From Streptomyces fuscichromogenes (GTDB taxonomy: Bacteria > Actinomycetota > Actinomycetes > Streptomycetales > Streptomycetaceae), in the NCBI RefSeq assembly GCF_014645815.1, contig NZ_BMML01000003.1:62001-126000 (forward strand): a stretch of DNA of 64,000 bases, in the 5' to 3' direction. Every line of letters begins with the position of its first letter. Position 1 is the first letter of the stretch. The position numbers were made by a program, and so were the translations under genes. The notes under the pieces were generated by a model. It searched no databases and was not told the origin of the DNA. It saw nothing but the letters and a program-made list of their open reading frames with translations. Below, in pieces: positions 26,012 through 34,346 of the stretch.

Positions 26012-26645
26012 GCGTTCTCCTTCTGTGGGGTGGTCGGGCCCGGTGGGGCCCGGGAGAGCGGGTCGGCCTGGTGAGGCCGTCCGGCGGCGCGCGGGTGGGT
26101 GGCACGGTTCGAGGAGGGGTCAGGTCCTCGCTGCCGTGCGGGGTTGAAGACAGGGGTCGGACAAGGAAGTTGTGTGAGACACCTGTGAGCAGACAGTGAA
26201 CGTTCGGAGAGCAGATTGACATCCGGGAAGCGGAGCTGTCATGACCGTGTCAGTACAACGGCTTGAACTGGCGGTTGCGAGCGGGGGGTTCTAGCGCCCA
26301 GCGAGTGCTTTCGGCCGCCACCTCGGTGCGGCCGTGTGTGCGTGCCGGTGTGAAGGGCAAGAAGTGGATGAAGTCCGGGGATCCGGCCCGGGGGAGTCCC
26401 GATCGGTGCGTCAGCCTCTGGCGGGGCCGTCTCTGGCGGCTTGGGGGCTGACGCGTAGCGCTCGCCCGCTTCCCGTTCCCGTGCCAGGATGATGTCTACG
26501 GCTGCCAGAGCGGGTCCACGGTGGTGATCGCCGAAGTTCGAACTCTCCTGGGCATCCGCCCCTTGTTGCATTGGCCGACTCCTCATATCCGGCGGCTGAC
26601 ACGCCGGGCGCTGCTACGAGTGGAGCGGCGGATAGCGAGGCTCTC
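26012..26645. other. Long intergenic region, lower GC, no convincing gene
   Basis: About 630 bp upstream of the metalloprotease. It must contain that gene's promoter (the leftward sequence between 26130 and 26230 is AT-richer) but I could not define it. A minus-strand frame starting near 26586 reads through a plausible ALAAVDIILAREREAGER segment but lacks Streptomyces codon bias downstream. It may be a decayed coding remnant. Confidence 0.35.
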
Positions 26646-26948
26646 GTGTTTGCCAATCGACATCGAATCGCGCGCATAGCAGGGGTTTCCTCTGCTGCCG
26701 CGCTGCTCGCTGCAGCAGCCGGCTTGGTCAGCGCCGAGGCTGTGACCGTGACTCGGAACGGCGCAGTGGTGCATTCGGTCCGCAGCCCGCGCCCACCGCT
26801 CCCGTCAAACGCGCAGAGTACGCCGGGTGGGGGAAGCGGTGGCGGCCACATTCCCAACACGCCCCGCACGCCGACTGCGACGGACACCTCGCAGCGTCCC
26901 GGTGCCGGCATTCCCAACACAAACAACACGCACAACGTCCTGGGGTGA
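26646..26948 (+). CDS. Small exported or membrane-anchored hypothetical protein
   Basis: About 100 residues starting at a GTG with GCGAGG five bases upstream; a longer frame from TTG 26571 has no ribosome site. An N-terminal hydrophobic helix (about residues 11-32, rich in Ala and Leu) looks like a signal or anchor. The rest is Pro/Thr/Gly/Asn-rich with two related IPNT-containing segments. No family recognised. Codon usage is less GC-biased than the surroundings, like the next gene, suggesting shared foreign origin. Could be spurious. Confidence 0.35.
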   Translation: MFANRHRIARIAGVSSAAALLAAAAGLVSAEAVTVTRNGAVVHSVRSPRPPLPSNAQSTPGGGSGGGHIPNTPRTPTATDTSQRPGAGIPNTNNTHNVLG

Positions 26949-27117
26949 CGGTGTCAACGCGGACGCGAGCATGACCGTACCCGGTCCGCTCTTTGAGGCC
27001 GAGCCCGGTGGGTCCTGTCAGGGAGTGAGGGCACGCCGCGTGTGAAGCGAGCTCCGCCATGCCACGGATGGCGCAATTCGGCGCGCTCTGCCCAGCTGTT
27101 GCGCCCATGGTGGCTCT

Positions 27118-28413
27118 ATGGAAGAACCGGATGGTGTCCGGCCGCACGAAGACGCCGGTGGACGGGTCCGAGACCTTCCCGCGGCGATCGTGATGGCTGC
27201 GGGTCTGGTGACCGGCGGTGGCGTACTCGCCTGGTTCGGGTTGCAGGATGTCAGCGGGGCGTTGTCGTTCGCGGGCCGGATAACCGGCTTCTCCGCATTG
27301 GTTGTCGCCCTGGTGATGTTTCTTGCCGCAATCGCCGCCTGTGACTACTGGCGAGGGCGGAGTTTCAGGGCATCTGGAATGCTCATCCTGGCTGCCGTTC
27401 TGCTTGTCCTGATCATCAACACCGGACTTCTGGCGATACAGATACAGGGACGCGAACTCACGAACTGGCTGATCGCCTGGATTGCTCTTATAGCCTGGTC
27501 GGGCTGGGCACTGTGGTTGCTCCTGCGGCGCGAAAAGGTCTGGAAGGACATTCCGGCACCCCGCGCGTTCGCCGTGGGGGCCTTGGCGACAACGCTTCTG
27601 GCGTTCGGCAACTTTGCGTACTCGCAAGTTTATCTACCCTATTCAACCCCTATGCTCGTCTCGGTCACGGCGGAGTTCGAAAAGCCTGTGGCGGACGATG
27701 CCACCGGTGGCACCGCAGTGCCACTGCGTCTGACGCTGAAGAATGGCGGGAAGGTCTCCGCGTACGTCCCCCAGAGCATCTACGTGGTCCAGGGGCAGTA
27801 CGAGGAAACGGGCCAGGTGGCGGAAACCCGCAAGAACTGGCTGTATGGCGCATCGAATGGCGTCGTCCGGGACGATTTCCAGATCAAGGGCGTGGCCGTG
27901 ATCGAGAATGGGATGATCTTCTATCCCGGCACGGACACATGGTTGGACCCCGGAGAAACCCGGACCGTGGATCGCGTCGTCCGGCTGCCAAGGGATATCA
28001 AGTACCAGACCCTCATGGCTTACGCGGAAGCCATTCTGATAAGAAAGGACCGAGTGTCTCTCGACGCTCCCGACGTGCGAAAGTCCTGGGATGAATCATC
28101 GCTTAAACACATCAGCGACGCTCCGGAATGGGTGAGGGCTGGCGCACCCTCTGGCGTTGATTTTCTGAAGTGGACGTTTCCTATGCGTGAGGGAAGTTAT
28201 CTGACTGCAGCGACAAGAAGGCCGAAGCATCTCACCACGTGGTGGGTGCTGCGGAATCCGGCCATTGCGGTGACCGTCTCCCCTTCAAGTGAGGGAGAGA
28301 ATGTCAAGCCGACGGTGGGAGACATGAACACCCTCCTTGCGCGGTACGGACTCGAATTGATCGACAGCGGGTTTGCCGAGATGCCGACAGGGGCGCTGAC
28401 GAAGAGCCGGTGA
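27118..28413 (+). CDS. Orphan membrane protein with N-terminal helices and a C-terminal extracytoplasmic domain
   Basis: A 431-residue protein. Five hydrophobic segments are seen within the first 165 residues (about 22-42, 50-72, 83-106, 112-132, 146-165). Then comes a soluble region of about 265 residues with beta-rich, NEAT/Ig-like features (VPLRLTLKNGGKVSAYVPQSIYVV, DTWLDPGETRTVDRVVRLP) reminiscent of a COG-type beta-sandwich. I do not recognise a family. Codon third positions are visibly less GC-biased than in neighbours, with A/T-ending codons frequent, suggesting recent acquisition. ATG 27118 has only a weak ribosome site. Its stop is 29 bp before the convergent HxlR gene. Confidence 0.7.
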   Translation: MEEPDGVRPHEDAGGRVRDLPAAIVMAAGLVTGGGVLAWFGLQDVSGALSFAGRITGFSALVVALVMFLAAIAACDYWRGRSFRASGMLILAAVLLVLIINTGLLAIQIQGRELTNWLIAWIALIAWSGWALWLLLRREKVWKDIPAPRAFAVGALATTLLAFGNFAYSQVYLPYSTPMLVSVTAEFEKPVADDATGGTAVPLRLTLKNGGKVSAYVPQSIYVVQGQYEETGQVAETRKNWLYGASNGVVRDDFQIKGVAVIENGMIFYPGTDTWLDPGETRTVDRVVRLPRDIKYQTLMAYAEAILIRKDRVSLDAPDVRKSWDESSLKHISDAPEWVRAGAPSGVDFLKWTFPMREGSYLTAATRRPKHLTTWWVLRNPAIAVTVSPSSEGENVKPTVGDMNTLLARYGLELIDSGFAEMPTGALTKSR

Positions 28414-28442
28414 GGCATCTGCCGTGAGAGGCGACGTGGCGC

Positions 28443-28847
28443 TCAGCCGTCGGCCTCCCCGTCATAGCGCTCGCGCGCCTCGTGGACCTGCTCGATGTGG
28501 CTCTCCGCCCAGTCCTTCACGCCCGCCAGGAGGAGGGAGAGGCTGGCGCCGAGCGGGGTCAGTTCGTAGTCCACGCGGACGGGGACGGACGGGGTGACCG
28601 CGCGGGCGAGGATGCCGTCGCGTTCCAGTGCGCGCAGGGTCTGGGTGAGCATCTTGGGGCTGACGCCGGCGATCTTGCGGGCGAGCTCGCTGTAGCGCAT
28701 CGGGCCGGGGGCCAGCGCGCAGACCACCAGGCTGACCCACTTGTCGCTGATCCGGTCGAGGAGCTGGTTGGTGGGGCAGGACTGGATGAACGCGTCGTAC
28801 TCGACGCGCGCCTGCTCGCGCCGCTGGGCCGCCGTCGTCGTCGGCAT
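28443..28847 (-). CDS. HxlR-family winged-helix regulator
   Basis: A 134-residue regulator with the HxlR pattern CPTNQLLDRISDKWVSLVVCALAPGPMRYSELARKI (Cys24 in the conserved N-terminal position) and GVSPKMLTQTLRALERDGIL as recognition helix. Divergent from an MDR oxidoreductase 125 bp away; this is the textbook arrangement for redox- or electrophile-sensing HxlR proteins that repress a neighbouring quinone reductase. GAGG lies upstream of ATG 28847. The operator is probably the dyad at 28884-28904. Confidence 0.9.
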   Translation of the reverse strand: MPTTTAAQRREQARVEYDAFIQSCPTNQLLDRISDKWVSLVVCALAPGPMRYSELARKIAGVSPKMLTQTLRALERDGILARAVTPSVPVRVDYELTPLGASLSLLLAGVKDWAESHIEQVHEARERYDGEADG

Positions 28848-28878
28848 CGCTCACCTCTGGGGGACCTAGGCACCTTCA

Positions 28879-28917
28879 GGTAACTACTTACCAATGGATA
28901 GTAGCTCTTCCTAGGGT
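28879..28917 (+). promoter_or_regulatory. Promoter and HxlR-type operator of the MDR oxidoreductase
   Basis: Two overlapping dyads, GGTAA-ctac-TTACC (28879-28892) and CTACT-N11-AGTAG (28884-28904), overlap a possible rightward promoter with -35 TTACCA (28888-28893), 18-bp spacer and -10 TAGGGT (28912-28917). A repressor here would block transcription of the oxidoreductase and possibly of hxlR. Confidence 0.5.
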
Positions 28918-28972
28918 TGCGGAGCGCCGAGGAGAGGCCGAGGCGAGAGATCCGGACAGGGAGCAGACCGTC

Positions 28973-29863
28973 ATGCGTGCAGCAGTGGTGAACAGGTTCG
29001 GCGGACCCGAGGTCGTGGAGGTCGTGGAGACCGAGCGGCCCGAGCCGGGCCCGCGCCAGGTGCGGATCAAGGTCGCGGCGGCCGCGCTGAACCCCGTGGA
29101 CGAAGGGGTGCGGGCGGGTTTCTTCGGCGGTGCGGGCAAGCGGATCGGGCTCGGCTGGGACGTCGCCGGGACCGTGGACGCGACCGGCGTCGCCACCGCC
29201 TGGGGCGTCGGCGACCAGGTGGTGGCGCTGGACCCCGGCATGGTGCGGCCGCTCGGCACCCACGCCGAGTACGTCGTGGTGGACACCGACGCGGTGGCCA
29301 CGGCACCGGCCACGGTGGACGCGGCGCACGCGGCGACCCTGCCGCTGAACGGGCTGACCGCCGTACAGGCCCTGGACCTGCTGGAGTTGACCGAGGGGCA
29401 GTCCCTCCTGGTGGCCGGTGCGGCGGGTGCGGTCGGCGGTTTCGCCGTCCAACTGGCCGCGCACCGGGGGATATCGGTGACCGCTCTGGCCCGCGAGGCT
29501 GACGAGGAACTCGTACGGTCCCTGGGGGCCGCCCAGTTCACGGCGGGCGCCGTCGAGGCCGGGGGCTTCGACGCCGTACTGGACGCGGCGGTGCTCGGCG
29601 AGACGGCCCTGGAGTGGGTGCGGGACGGGGGCGGTTACGTCGGTGTCCGGCCCGGGGGCGAGCCGGCGCCGGTGCGCGGGATCCGGACGACCGCCGTCGC
29701 CGTGACCGCCGACGGCGCCCGGCTCGCGGAACTCGCCGCACTCGTGGACGAGGGCGTGCTGACCCTCCGGGTGGCCGGGACCTTCCCCCTGGAGAAGGCC
29801 ACCGAGGCACACGCCCGGCTCGCGGAGGGCGGGGTGCGCGGGCGGCTGGTGCTGGTGCCCTAG
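28973..29863 (+). CDS. NADPH-dependent quinone-oxidoreductase-like MDR enzyme
   Basis: A 296-residue medium-chain reductase, shorter than the 320-340 usual for the family because the catalytic domain is compact. GroES domain with FGGPEVVEVVE and GLGWDVAGTVDATG; NADPH loop VAGAAGAVGGFAVQLA (about residues 147-162) of the A-A-x-G-x-V-G type; no zinc-binding Cys/His. It probably detoxifies quinones or reactive enones. The ATG at 28973 begins MRAAVVNRFGGPEV, the family's usual N-terminus. Control by the divergent HxlR is likely. Confidence 0.9.
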   Translation: MRAAVVNRFGGPEVVEVVETERPEPGPRQVRIKVAAAALNPVDEGVRAGFFGGAGKRIGLGWDVAGTVDATGVATAWGVGDQVVALDPGMVRPLGTHAEYVVVDTDAVATAPATVDAAHAATLPLNGLTAVQALDLLELTEGQSLLVAGAAGAVGGFAVQLAAHRGISVTALAREADEELVRSLGAAQFTAGAVEAGGFDAVLDAAVLGETALEWVRDGGGYVGVRPGGEPAPVRGIRTTAVAVTADGARLAELAALVDEGVLTLRVAGTFPLEKATEAHARLAEGGVRGRLVLVP

Positions 29864-29960
29864 GCCGCGGCCGGTGGGTCCCCGCGAACGTTCGGCAACG
29901 GCAGGGCCGACGGGCTCGGCCGCCACGCTCCCGGTCTCCGGCGCGGCGGCTCCGTCGTGA

Positions 29961-30575
29961 TCAGTCCGACGGTGGTCCGAGGAGCCCCTCCACGATGTCG
30001 TGGAGGGGACCCAGGAGTTCCTCCGGTGTCGCGTCGGCCAGCGGCCGCAGACCCACCGCCGAGCGTACGACGGCGACCCCGACGCCGAGCGCGACCAGCA
30101 GCTCCGCCCGCAGCTCGGCGTCGGGAGCCGACGAGCCGCCCGACGCCTCCAGCACCTGCCGGCCGAACTCCGCCAGGGCCCGTCGGCGCAGCTGAGCCAC
30201 CTGCTCGTCGCCCGAGTCGCGCAGCAGCATCAGCACCGGATGCTCGCCGAACTCCGCCCACGCCCCGGCCGCCAGCTGCCGGCTGAGCGCCTCGGCCAGG
30301 GCGGCACGGCCGCGCGGGAACTCCCCGGTGCCGCCCAGGAACCGGGGCGTCTCCGCCAGCGCCGCCTTGAACAGGCCCTCCTTGGAGCCGAAGTACCGCT
30401 TGATGAGCGCCAGGTTGACCCCCGCGTCCGCGGCGACGTCCCGCAGCGTCGTCCGGTCGTAGCCCAGCCGGGTGAACCGGGTGCGGGCGGCCAGGAGCAG
30501 GGCCCGGCGGGTCGCCGCGGCGTCCCGGCGCCGGGGCCCGTCGGCGGCCTGACCGGTCACGTCGTCCGACGACAC
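29961..30575 (-). CDS. TetR/AcrR-family regulator
   Basis: A 204-residue repressor. The HTH spans about residues 17-62, with [43 protein letters not shown], in which ALIKRYF is the recognition helix. The GTG at 30575 is chosen for the AGGAG five bases before it; the longer frame from 30641 lacks a site. Divergent from the isochorismatase-like gene across a 180-bp gap holding a promoter and operator (30630-30690), so it almost certainly represses that gene. Confidence 0.9.
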   Translation of the reverse strand: MSSDDVTGQAADGPRRRDAAATRRALLLAARTRFTRLGYDRTTLRDVAADAGVNLALIKRYFGSKEGLFKAALAETPRFLGGTGEFPRGRAALAEALSRQLAAGAWAEFGEHPVLMLLRDSGDEQVAQLRRRALAEFGRQVLEASGGSSAPDAELRAELLVALGVGVAVVRSAVGLRPLADATPEELLGPLHDIVEGLLGPPSD

Positions 30576-30629
30576 AGCGGCTCCTCTCGTCAACGCCACC
30601 ACGAACCCCTCGGGGGACGGGGTCCGCCA

Positions 30630-30690
30630 CCAAGTAATCATGCGTTGACATGATCCCGCAGCGGGGGCTACGTTGCCAAGTAATCACTTG
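30630..30690 (+). promoter_or_regulatory. Promoter with TetR operator upstream of the isochorismatase-like gene
   Basis: -35 TTGACA (30645-30650), 18-bp spacer, -10 TACGTT (30669-30674). The 11-mer CCAAGTAATCA occurs twice, at 30630-30640 and 30676-30686. The second copy extends to the dyad CAAGT-aatc-ACTTG (30677-30690), right at the expected transcription start. A repressor bound there would block RNA polymerase. Confidence 0.6.
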
Positions 30691-30755
30691 ATGACAAACC
30701 GTCCGGCGAGTGATCGCCCGATGACCGACGGGGCCACGTGGAAGGAACAGAGACG

Positions 30756-31310
30756 GTGCCGCAGCAAGCGCTTCTCGTCATGGATGTCCAGCAGGTCGTC
30801 GTCGACCGGTTTCCCGACGCCGAGTACCTGCCCCGGCTGGGCAAGGCGATCGACGCCGCCCGGTCCGCGGGTGTTCCGGTGGTCTACGCGGTCGTCGGTT
30901 TCCGGCCGGGCTACCCGGAGGTCAGCGCCCGCAACAAGATGTTCCGCGGCCTGGTGGGCGCCGTGGCGCGGCCGGCCGGGGACGACCGGGCCACCCAGGT
31001 CCACCCGGACGTGGCTCCCGCGCCCGGCGAGCCGGTCGTCACCAAGCGGCGCGTCAGCGCCTTCGCCGGCAGCGACCTCGACATGCTGCTGCGGGCCGGC
31101 GGGATCGATCACCTCGTCCTCACCGGCATCGCCACCAGCGGTGTCGTGCTCTCCACCCTGCGCCAGGCCGCCGACCTCGACTTCGAGCTCACCGTCCTGT
31201 CGGACGGCTGCCTCGACTCCGACCCGGAGGTGCACCGGGTGCTCACGGAGAAGGTGTTCCCCATGCAGGCCGAGGTCACGACCGTCGACGCCTGGGCGGC
31301 GGCACTCTGA
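30756..31310 (+). CDS. Isochorismatase-family hydrolase lacking the catalytic Cys
   Basis: A 184-residue protein of the isochorismatase-like fold. Asp10 (LVMDVQ) and Lys97 (VTKRRVSAF) of the Asp-Lys-Cys triad are present, but the nucleophile position in the T-x-x-C-V loop reads GIATSGVVLSTL: Val130 replaces Cys. True isochorismatases, which cleave a vinyl ether, also lack the Cys, whereas amidase members need it. So the protein may hydrolyse a vinyl ether, have another chemistry, or be inactive. The GTG at 30756 is chosen for AAGGAAC just upstream. It is governed by the divergent TetR promoter and is convergent with the P450, with only a 9-bp gap. Confidence 0.85.
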   Translation: MPQQALLVMDVQQVVVDRFPDAEYLPRLGKAIDAARSAGVPVVYAVVGFRPGYPEVSARNKMFRGLVGAVARPAGDDRATQVHPDVAPAPGEPVVTKRRVSAFAGSDLDMLLRAGGIDHLVLTGIATSGVVLSTLRQAADLDFELTVLSDGCLDSDPEVHRVLTEKVFPMQAEVTTVDAWAAAL

Positions 31311-31319
31311 GCCGGGCCG

Positions 31320-32594
31320 TCAGGCGAGTGTCACCTCCACCGGCAGCCTCTTGATGCCGTTCACGAAGTTCGAGCGCACCCGCGGCACCTCGCCGACGAG
31401 CCGGATGCCGGCGAGCCGCGGGATGAGCTCCTCGAACATGATCCGGATCTCGGTGCGCGCGAGCAGGTTGCCCAGGCACAGGTGCGGACTGCCCTTGCCG
31501 AAGGTGACGTGGTCGTTGTCCTGCCGGGCCACGTCGAAGTCGTACGGGTTGCCGAAGACCTCCTCGTCGCGGTTGCCCGAGGCGTACCACATGACGACCT
31601 TGTCGCCCTCCCTGATCCGCTTGCCGCCGAGCTCGACGTCCCGGGTCGCGGTACGGCGGAAGTGGTAGACCGGGGACGCCCAGCGCAGGAACTCCTCCAC
31701 CGCCGTCGGGATCAGCGACGGGTCGTCCCTGAGCCGGGCCAGCTGCTCGGGGTGCTGGAGAAGGGCCAGCATGGAGTGGGTGATGGTGTGCCGGGTGGTC
31801 TCGTTGCCGGCCACCACCAGCAGCAGGAAGTAGTTGTCGAAGTCCTGTGCGGAGAGCGGGACTCCGTCGCGCGGGGTGGTGTTGACCAGCCTGGAGACCA
31901 GGTCCGTCCCCGCGCCGCCGCGCCGCTGCCGGGCCAGCTCCCGTCCGTACTCGAAGACTTCGAGCGAGGCGGGGGAACGGAACGGCAGGTCGCGGTACTT
32001 CTCGCTGTCCGCGCTGTGCAGCAGGACGTCCGCGTAGTCGGGGTCGGTGTTGCCGATGATGCGGTTGCCCCAGTCGATGAGCTGCTGGTTGTCCTCCGGC
32101 GGCACGTCGAGGAGCCGGGCCAGCACGTTGATCGGGAAGTCCGCAGAGACCTCCTTCACGAAGTCGAAGGTCCCCTTGGCCAGCGCCGCGTCCAGCGTCT
32201 TCGCGGTCAGTCCGCGCAGGAAGTCGGTGTAGCTGTTGATGATCCCCGCCCCGAACTGCCGCTGGATCACGCTGCGCAGGGCGCGGTGGCGCACCCCGTC
32301 CAGCTCCAGGATCGAGGCGCGTTTGCGGATCTGGTCCTCGTCGAGCTCCTCCAGGTTCACGAACCGGGTGGAGGTGAACGTCTCGGCGTCCCGGTCGACC
32401 CGCGCGATGTCGGCGTGCCGGGTCAGCGCCCAGAAACCGGAGTTGGGCGCCTCCTCCGGCTGCCAGTGCACCGGGTCCTGATGGCGCAGGGTGTGGAACA
32501 TCCGCCAGGGCGTGACCCCGTCGGTGAAGTTGTCGAGGTTCGCGAGGTCGACATCGGCGAGGCGCATGGCCTCGACGCCGGTGGCTGTGGTCAT
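31320..32594 (-). CDS. Cytochrome P450 monooxygenase
   Basis: A 424-residue soluble class I P450. The I-helix oxygen-activation motif AGNETT is at 262-267, ExxR is E301-F-L-R304, and the heme-ligand loop FGKGSPHLCLG carries Cys373. That loop is one residue longer than the canonical F-x-G-x-H-x-C, as in CYP125-like actinobacterial enzymes. ATG 32594 has GAAGGACC upstream. It lies 40 bp downstream of the gamma-glutamyl ligase gene in the same leftward operon. A ferredoxin and ferredoxin reductase start the divergent operon and are probably its electron supply. The substrate is inferred to be an amine or gamma-glutamyl-amine. Confidence 0.95.
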   Translation of the reverse strand: MTTATGVEAMRLADVDLANLDNFTDGVTPWRMFHTLRHQDPVHWQPEEAPNSGFWALTRHADIARVDRDAETFTSTRFVNLEELDEDQIRKRASILELDGVRHRALRSVIQRQFGAGIINSYTDFLRGLTAKTLDAALAKGTFDFVKEVSADFPINVLARLLDVPPEDNQQLIDWGNRIIGNTDPDYADVLLHSADSEKYRDLPFRSPASLEVFEYGRELARQRRGGAGTDLVSRLVNTTPRDGVPLSAQDFDNYFLLLVVAGNETTRHTITHSMLALLQHPEQLARLRDDPSLIPTAVEEFLRWASPVYHFRRTATRDVELGGKRIREGDKVVMWYASGNRDEEVFGNPYDFDVARQDNDHVTFGKGSPHLCLGNLLARTEIRIMFEELIPRLAGIRLVGEVPRVRSNFVNGIKRLPVEVTLA

Positions 32595-32634
32595 CGTTGG
32601 TCCTTCACGGGGGGTCGCAGGTCGGCGCAGGCGG

Positions 32635-33984
32635 TCACAGGTGGTAGGCGTACTCGGTGAACTCCCAGTCGGTGACGTGCCGTCGGAAGCGTTCGACCTC
32701 GTTGCGCTTGTAGGTCAGGTACGACGCGGTGAAGTCCTTGCCGAACAGTTCGGCCAGGGCGGTGTCCGCCTCCAGTGCGTCCAGCGCGGCGGACAGCTCC
32801 ATGGGGAGCACGGCCGCCTTCGCGGTGTCGTAGCCGTAGCCCTCCAGCGGGGCGGGCGGCTCCTCGGAGGCCAGGACACCGAGCAGGGCGGCGGCCGTGG
32901 TCGCGGCGATCGCCAGATACGGGTTGGCGCTCGCGTCCCCGAGCCGCAGTTCGAGCCGGGCCCCGGCGCCGCGCTCGGGCGGTATGCGGACCATCGCGCT
33001 GCGGTTGTCCAGGCCCCAGTCGATCAGCCAGGGGGCGAGGGTGTCGGGCCCGAAGCGCTTGTACGAGTTCACGGTCGGGTTCAGCAGCGCGGCCAGGGCG
33101 GGTGCGTGCGCGAGGACGCCGGCGACGGCGTGCCGGGCGGTGGCCGAGAGGCCGTACGCGCCGGACGGGTCGTCGAAGGTGTTGCGGTCCTCGGCGTCGG
33201 AACAGGAGAGGTGCAGGTGGAAGCCGGAGCCGCCCGCGTCGTTGAAGGGCTTCGCCATGAAGGTGGCGAGCCGCCCCTCGCGCCGGGCCAGCTCCTTCAC
33301 CGCGGCCTTGAAGCGGAACGCCCGGTCGGCGGCGGACAGGGCCTCGGAGTGCAGCAGGTTGATCTCGAACTGCCCGCCGTCGAACTCGTGGTTCCCGCTC
33401 AGCACCCCGATGCGCAGGTCGCGCACCTGTCGCAGGGTGCGCAGCAGGTGGTTGTCGGGGTCGGCGCGCAGGCCCGCGGTGTAGACGACACCGGGGGTGT
33501 TCCCGTAGCGCCGCCAGCCGCCGGCCTGGTCCGGCTCGCACAGGAAGTACTCCAGTTCGGGTCCGACGACCGGGCTCAGCCCGTGTTCCCGGCACCGCTC
33601 CAGGACCGACCGCAGCAGGTCGCGCGGTGACTCGGGGGCGGGCGCCCCGGTGGCCGGATCGACGACATCGGCCAGGCAGGCCGCCACGCCCGGCTCCCAG
33701 GGCAGCGCGACCAGGGTGGTGAGGTCGGGCCGTACGCAGACGTCCGGCAGACCGGCGTCCAGGCCGCCGCTGACCGGGACCACGTCCCCCTGCGGACTGG
33801 TGTGGTACACGGCCCGGCAGAAGGCCAGCCCGTGCTCCAGGGCCCGGGGCAGCTCCTCCACGAGCACGTCACGTGCCCGGTCCGTGCCGATGAGGTCGGG
33901 ATACGTCACCCGGACGACATCGATGCCGTCGGCGGCGAGCCGGTCCAGGTGCCGGCGGACTTCTGCTTGGTCTTGATCGCTCAC
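32635..33984 (-). CDS. Glutamine-synthetase-like gamma-glutamyl-amine ligase (PuuA/GlnA3-type)
   Basis: A 449-residue class III GS-like enzyme that would join the gamma-carboxyl of glutamate to an amine with ATP. GS motifs are visible: PELEYFL (metal/Glu site), FEINLLHSEALSAADRAF, MAKPFNDAGGSGFHLHLS (ATP/metal), the NPTVNSYKRFGPDTLAPW glutamate loop and RLELRLGDASANPYL. The adenylylation Tyr context of true GlnA is absent. GTG 33984 has GAGGAG upstream. It is the first gene of the leftward operon with the P450 and lies opposite a ferredoxin operon. Its co-occurrence with an APC permease, PuuC-like ALDH and PuuD-like hydrolase suggests amine catabolism by gamma-glutamylation, not ammonia assimilation. 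Confidence 0.9.
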   Translation of the reverse strand: MSDQDQAEVRRHLDRLAADGIDVVRVTYPDLIGTDRARDVLVEELPRALEHGLAFCRAVYHTSPQGDVVPVSGGLDAGLPDVCVRPDLTTLVALPWEPGVAACLADVVDPATGAPAPESPRDLLRSVLERCREHGLSPVVGPELEYFLCEPDQAGGWRRYGNTPGVVYTAGLRADPDNHLLRTLRQVRDLRIGVLSGNHEFDGGQFEINLLHSEALSAADRAFRFKAAVKELARREGRLATFMAKPFNDAGGSGFHLHLSCSDAEDRNTFDDPSGAYGLSATARHAVAGVLAHAPALAALLNPTVNSYKRFGPDTLAPWLIDWGLDNRSAMVRIPPERGAGARLELRLGDASANPYLAIAATTAAALLGVLASEEPPAPLEGYGYDTAKAAVLPMELSAALDALEADTALAELFGKDFTASYLTYKRNEVERFRRHVTDWEFTEYAYHL

Positions 33985-34110
33985 CGTTGTCTCCTCGGGC
34001 GGACGGACGTCGGGACACCGCCCGGGGGAGCCGGTGAACCGGGGATCCGGGAGGCGGGCGGAGTGGGAGGCGAGGGCCGGGGCGCGATGACGCGGAGCTC
34101 TCCGGCCTGC

Positions 34111-34126
34111 TGTTTGAAGCCAAACG
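34111..34126. promoter_or_regulatory. Shared dyad operator at the leftward (ligase/P450) promoter
   Basis: TGTTTGAAGCCAAACG, a dyad GTTTG-aagc-CAAAC, overlaps the -10 of a leftward promoter: -35 TTGCGG (34147-34152, minus strand), 17-bp spacer, -10 TACCGT (34124-34129). An identical 16-mer lies at 34218-34233. Confidence 0.65.
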
Positions 34127-34171
34127 GTAGGCAGGGGTGCACCTTGCCGCAAGAGGGCGACGCAAAGAATT

Positions 34172-34185
34172 TATCCATACGGATA
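34172..34185. promoter_or_regulatory. Second dyad between the divergent promoters
   Basis: TATCC-atac-GGATA, a perfect 5-bp dyad in the centre of the divergent region, may be a separate regulator site or a symmetry element of the promoter region. Confidence 0.35.
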
Positions 34186-34189
34186 GGTA

Positions 34190-34233
34190 TTGACCAGGGG
34201 GTGGCGGCTGCCTACCTTGTTTGAAGCCAAACG
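34190..34233 (+). promoter_or_regulatory. Rightward ferredoxin-operon promoter with operator over the start site
   Basis: -35 TTGACC (34190-34195), 17-bp spacer, -10 TACCTT (34213-34218), immediately followed by the 16-mer TGTTTGAAGCCAAACG (34218-34233). The operator covers the expected transcription start, the classical position for repression. The same 16-mer covers the opposite promoter's -10, so both operons can be shut by one repressor. Confidence 0.7.
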
Positions 34234-34346
34234 AGTCCGGGACGCGGTTCGCCGCAACCCGTTGGCGGGGCCCGGTCGGCACGACCGGCCGGGCCCACTA
34301 CCCCTCTCCCACTCCCTTCGCTCCCGCTCCCCCAGGAGGACCGGCC

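Noticed and set aside
26411..26935. Minus-strand frame of 174 codons
   Set aside because: Overlaps a better-supported small + strand gene and has no ribosome site or domain.
32635..33984. GS-like gene as the main glutamine synthetase
   Set aside because: Lacks the adenylylation-site context and sits with amine-catabolism genes; a gamma-glutamyl-amine ligase is more likely.
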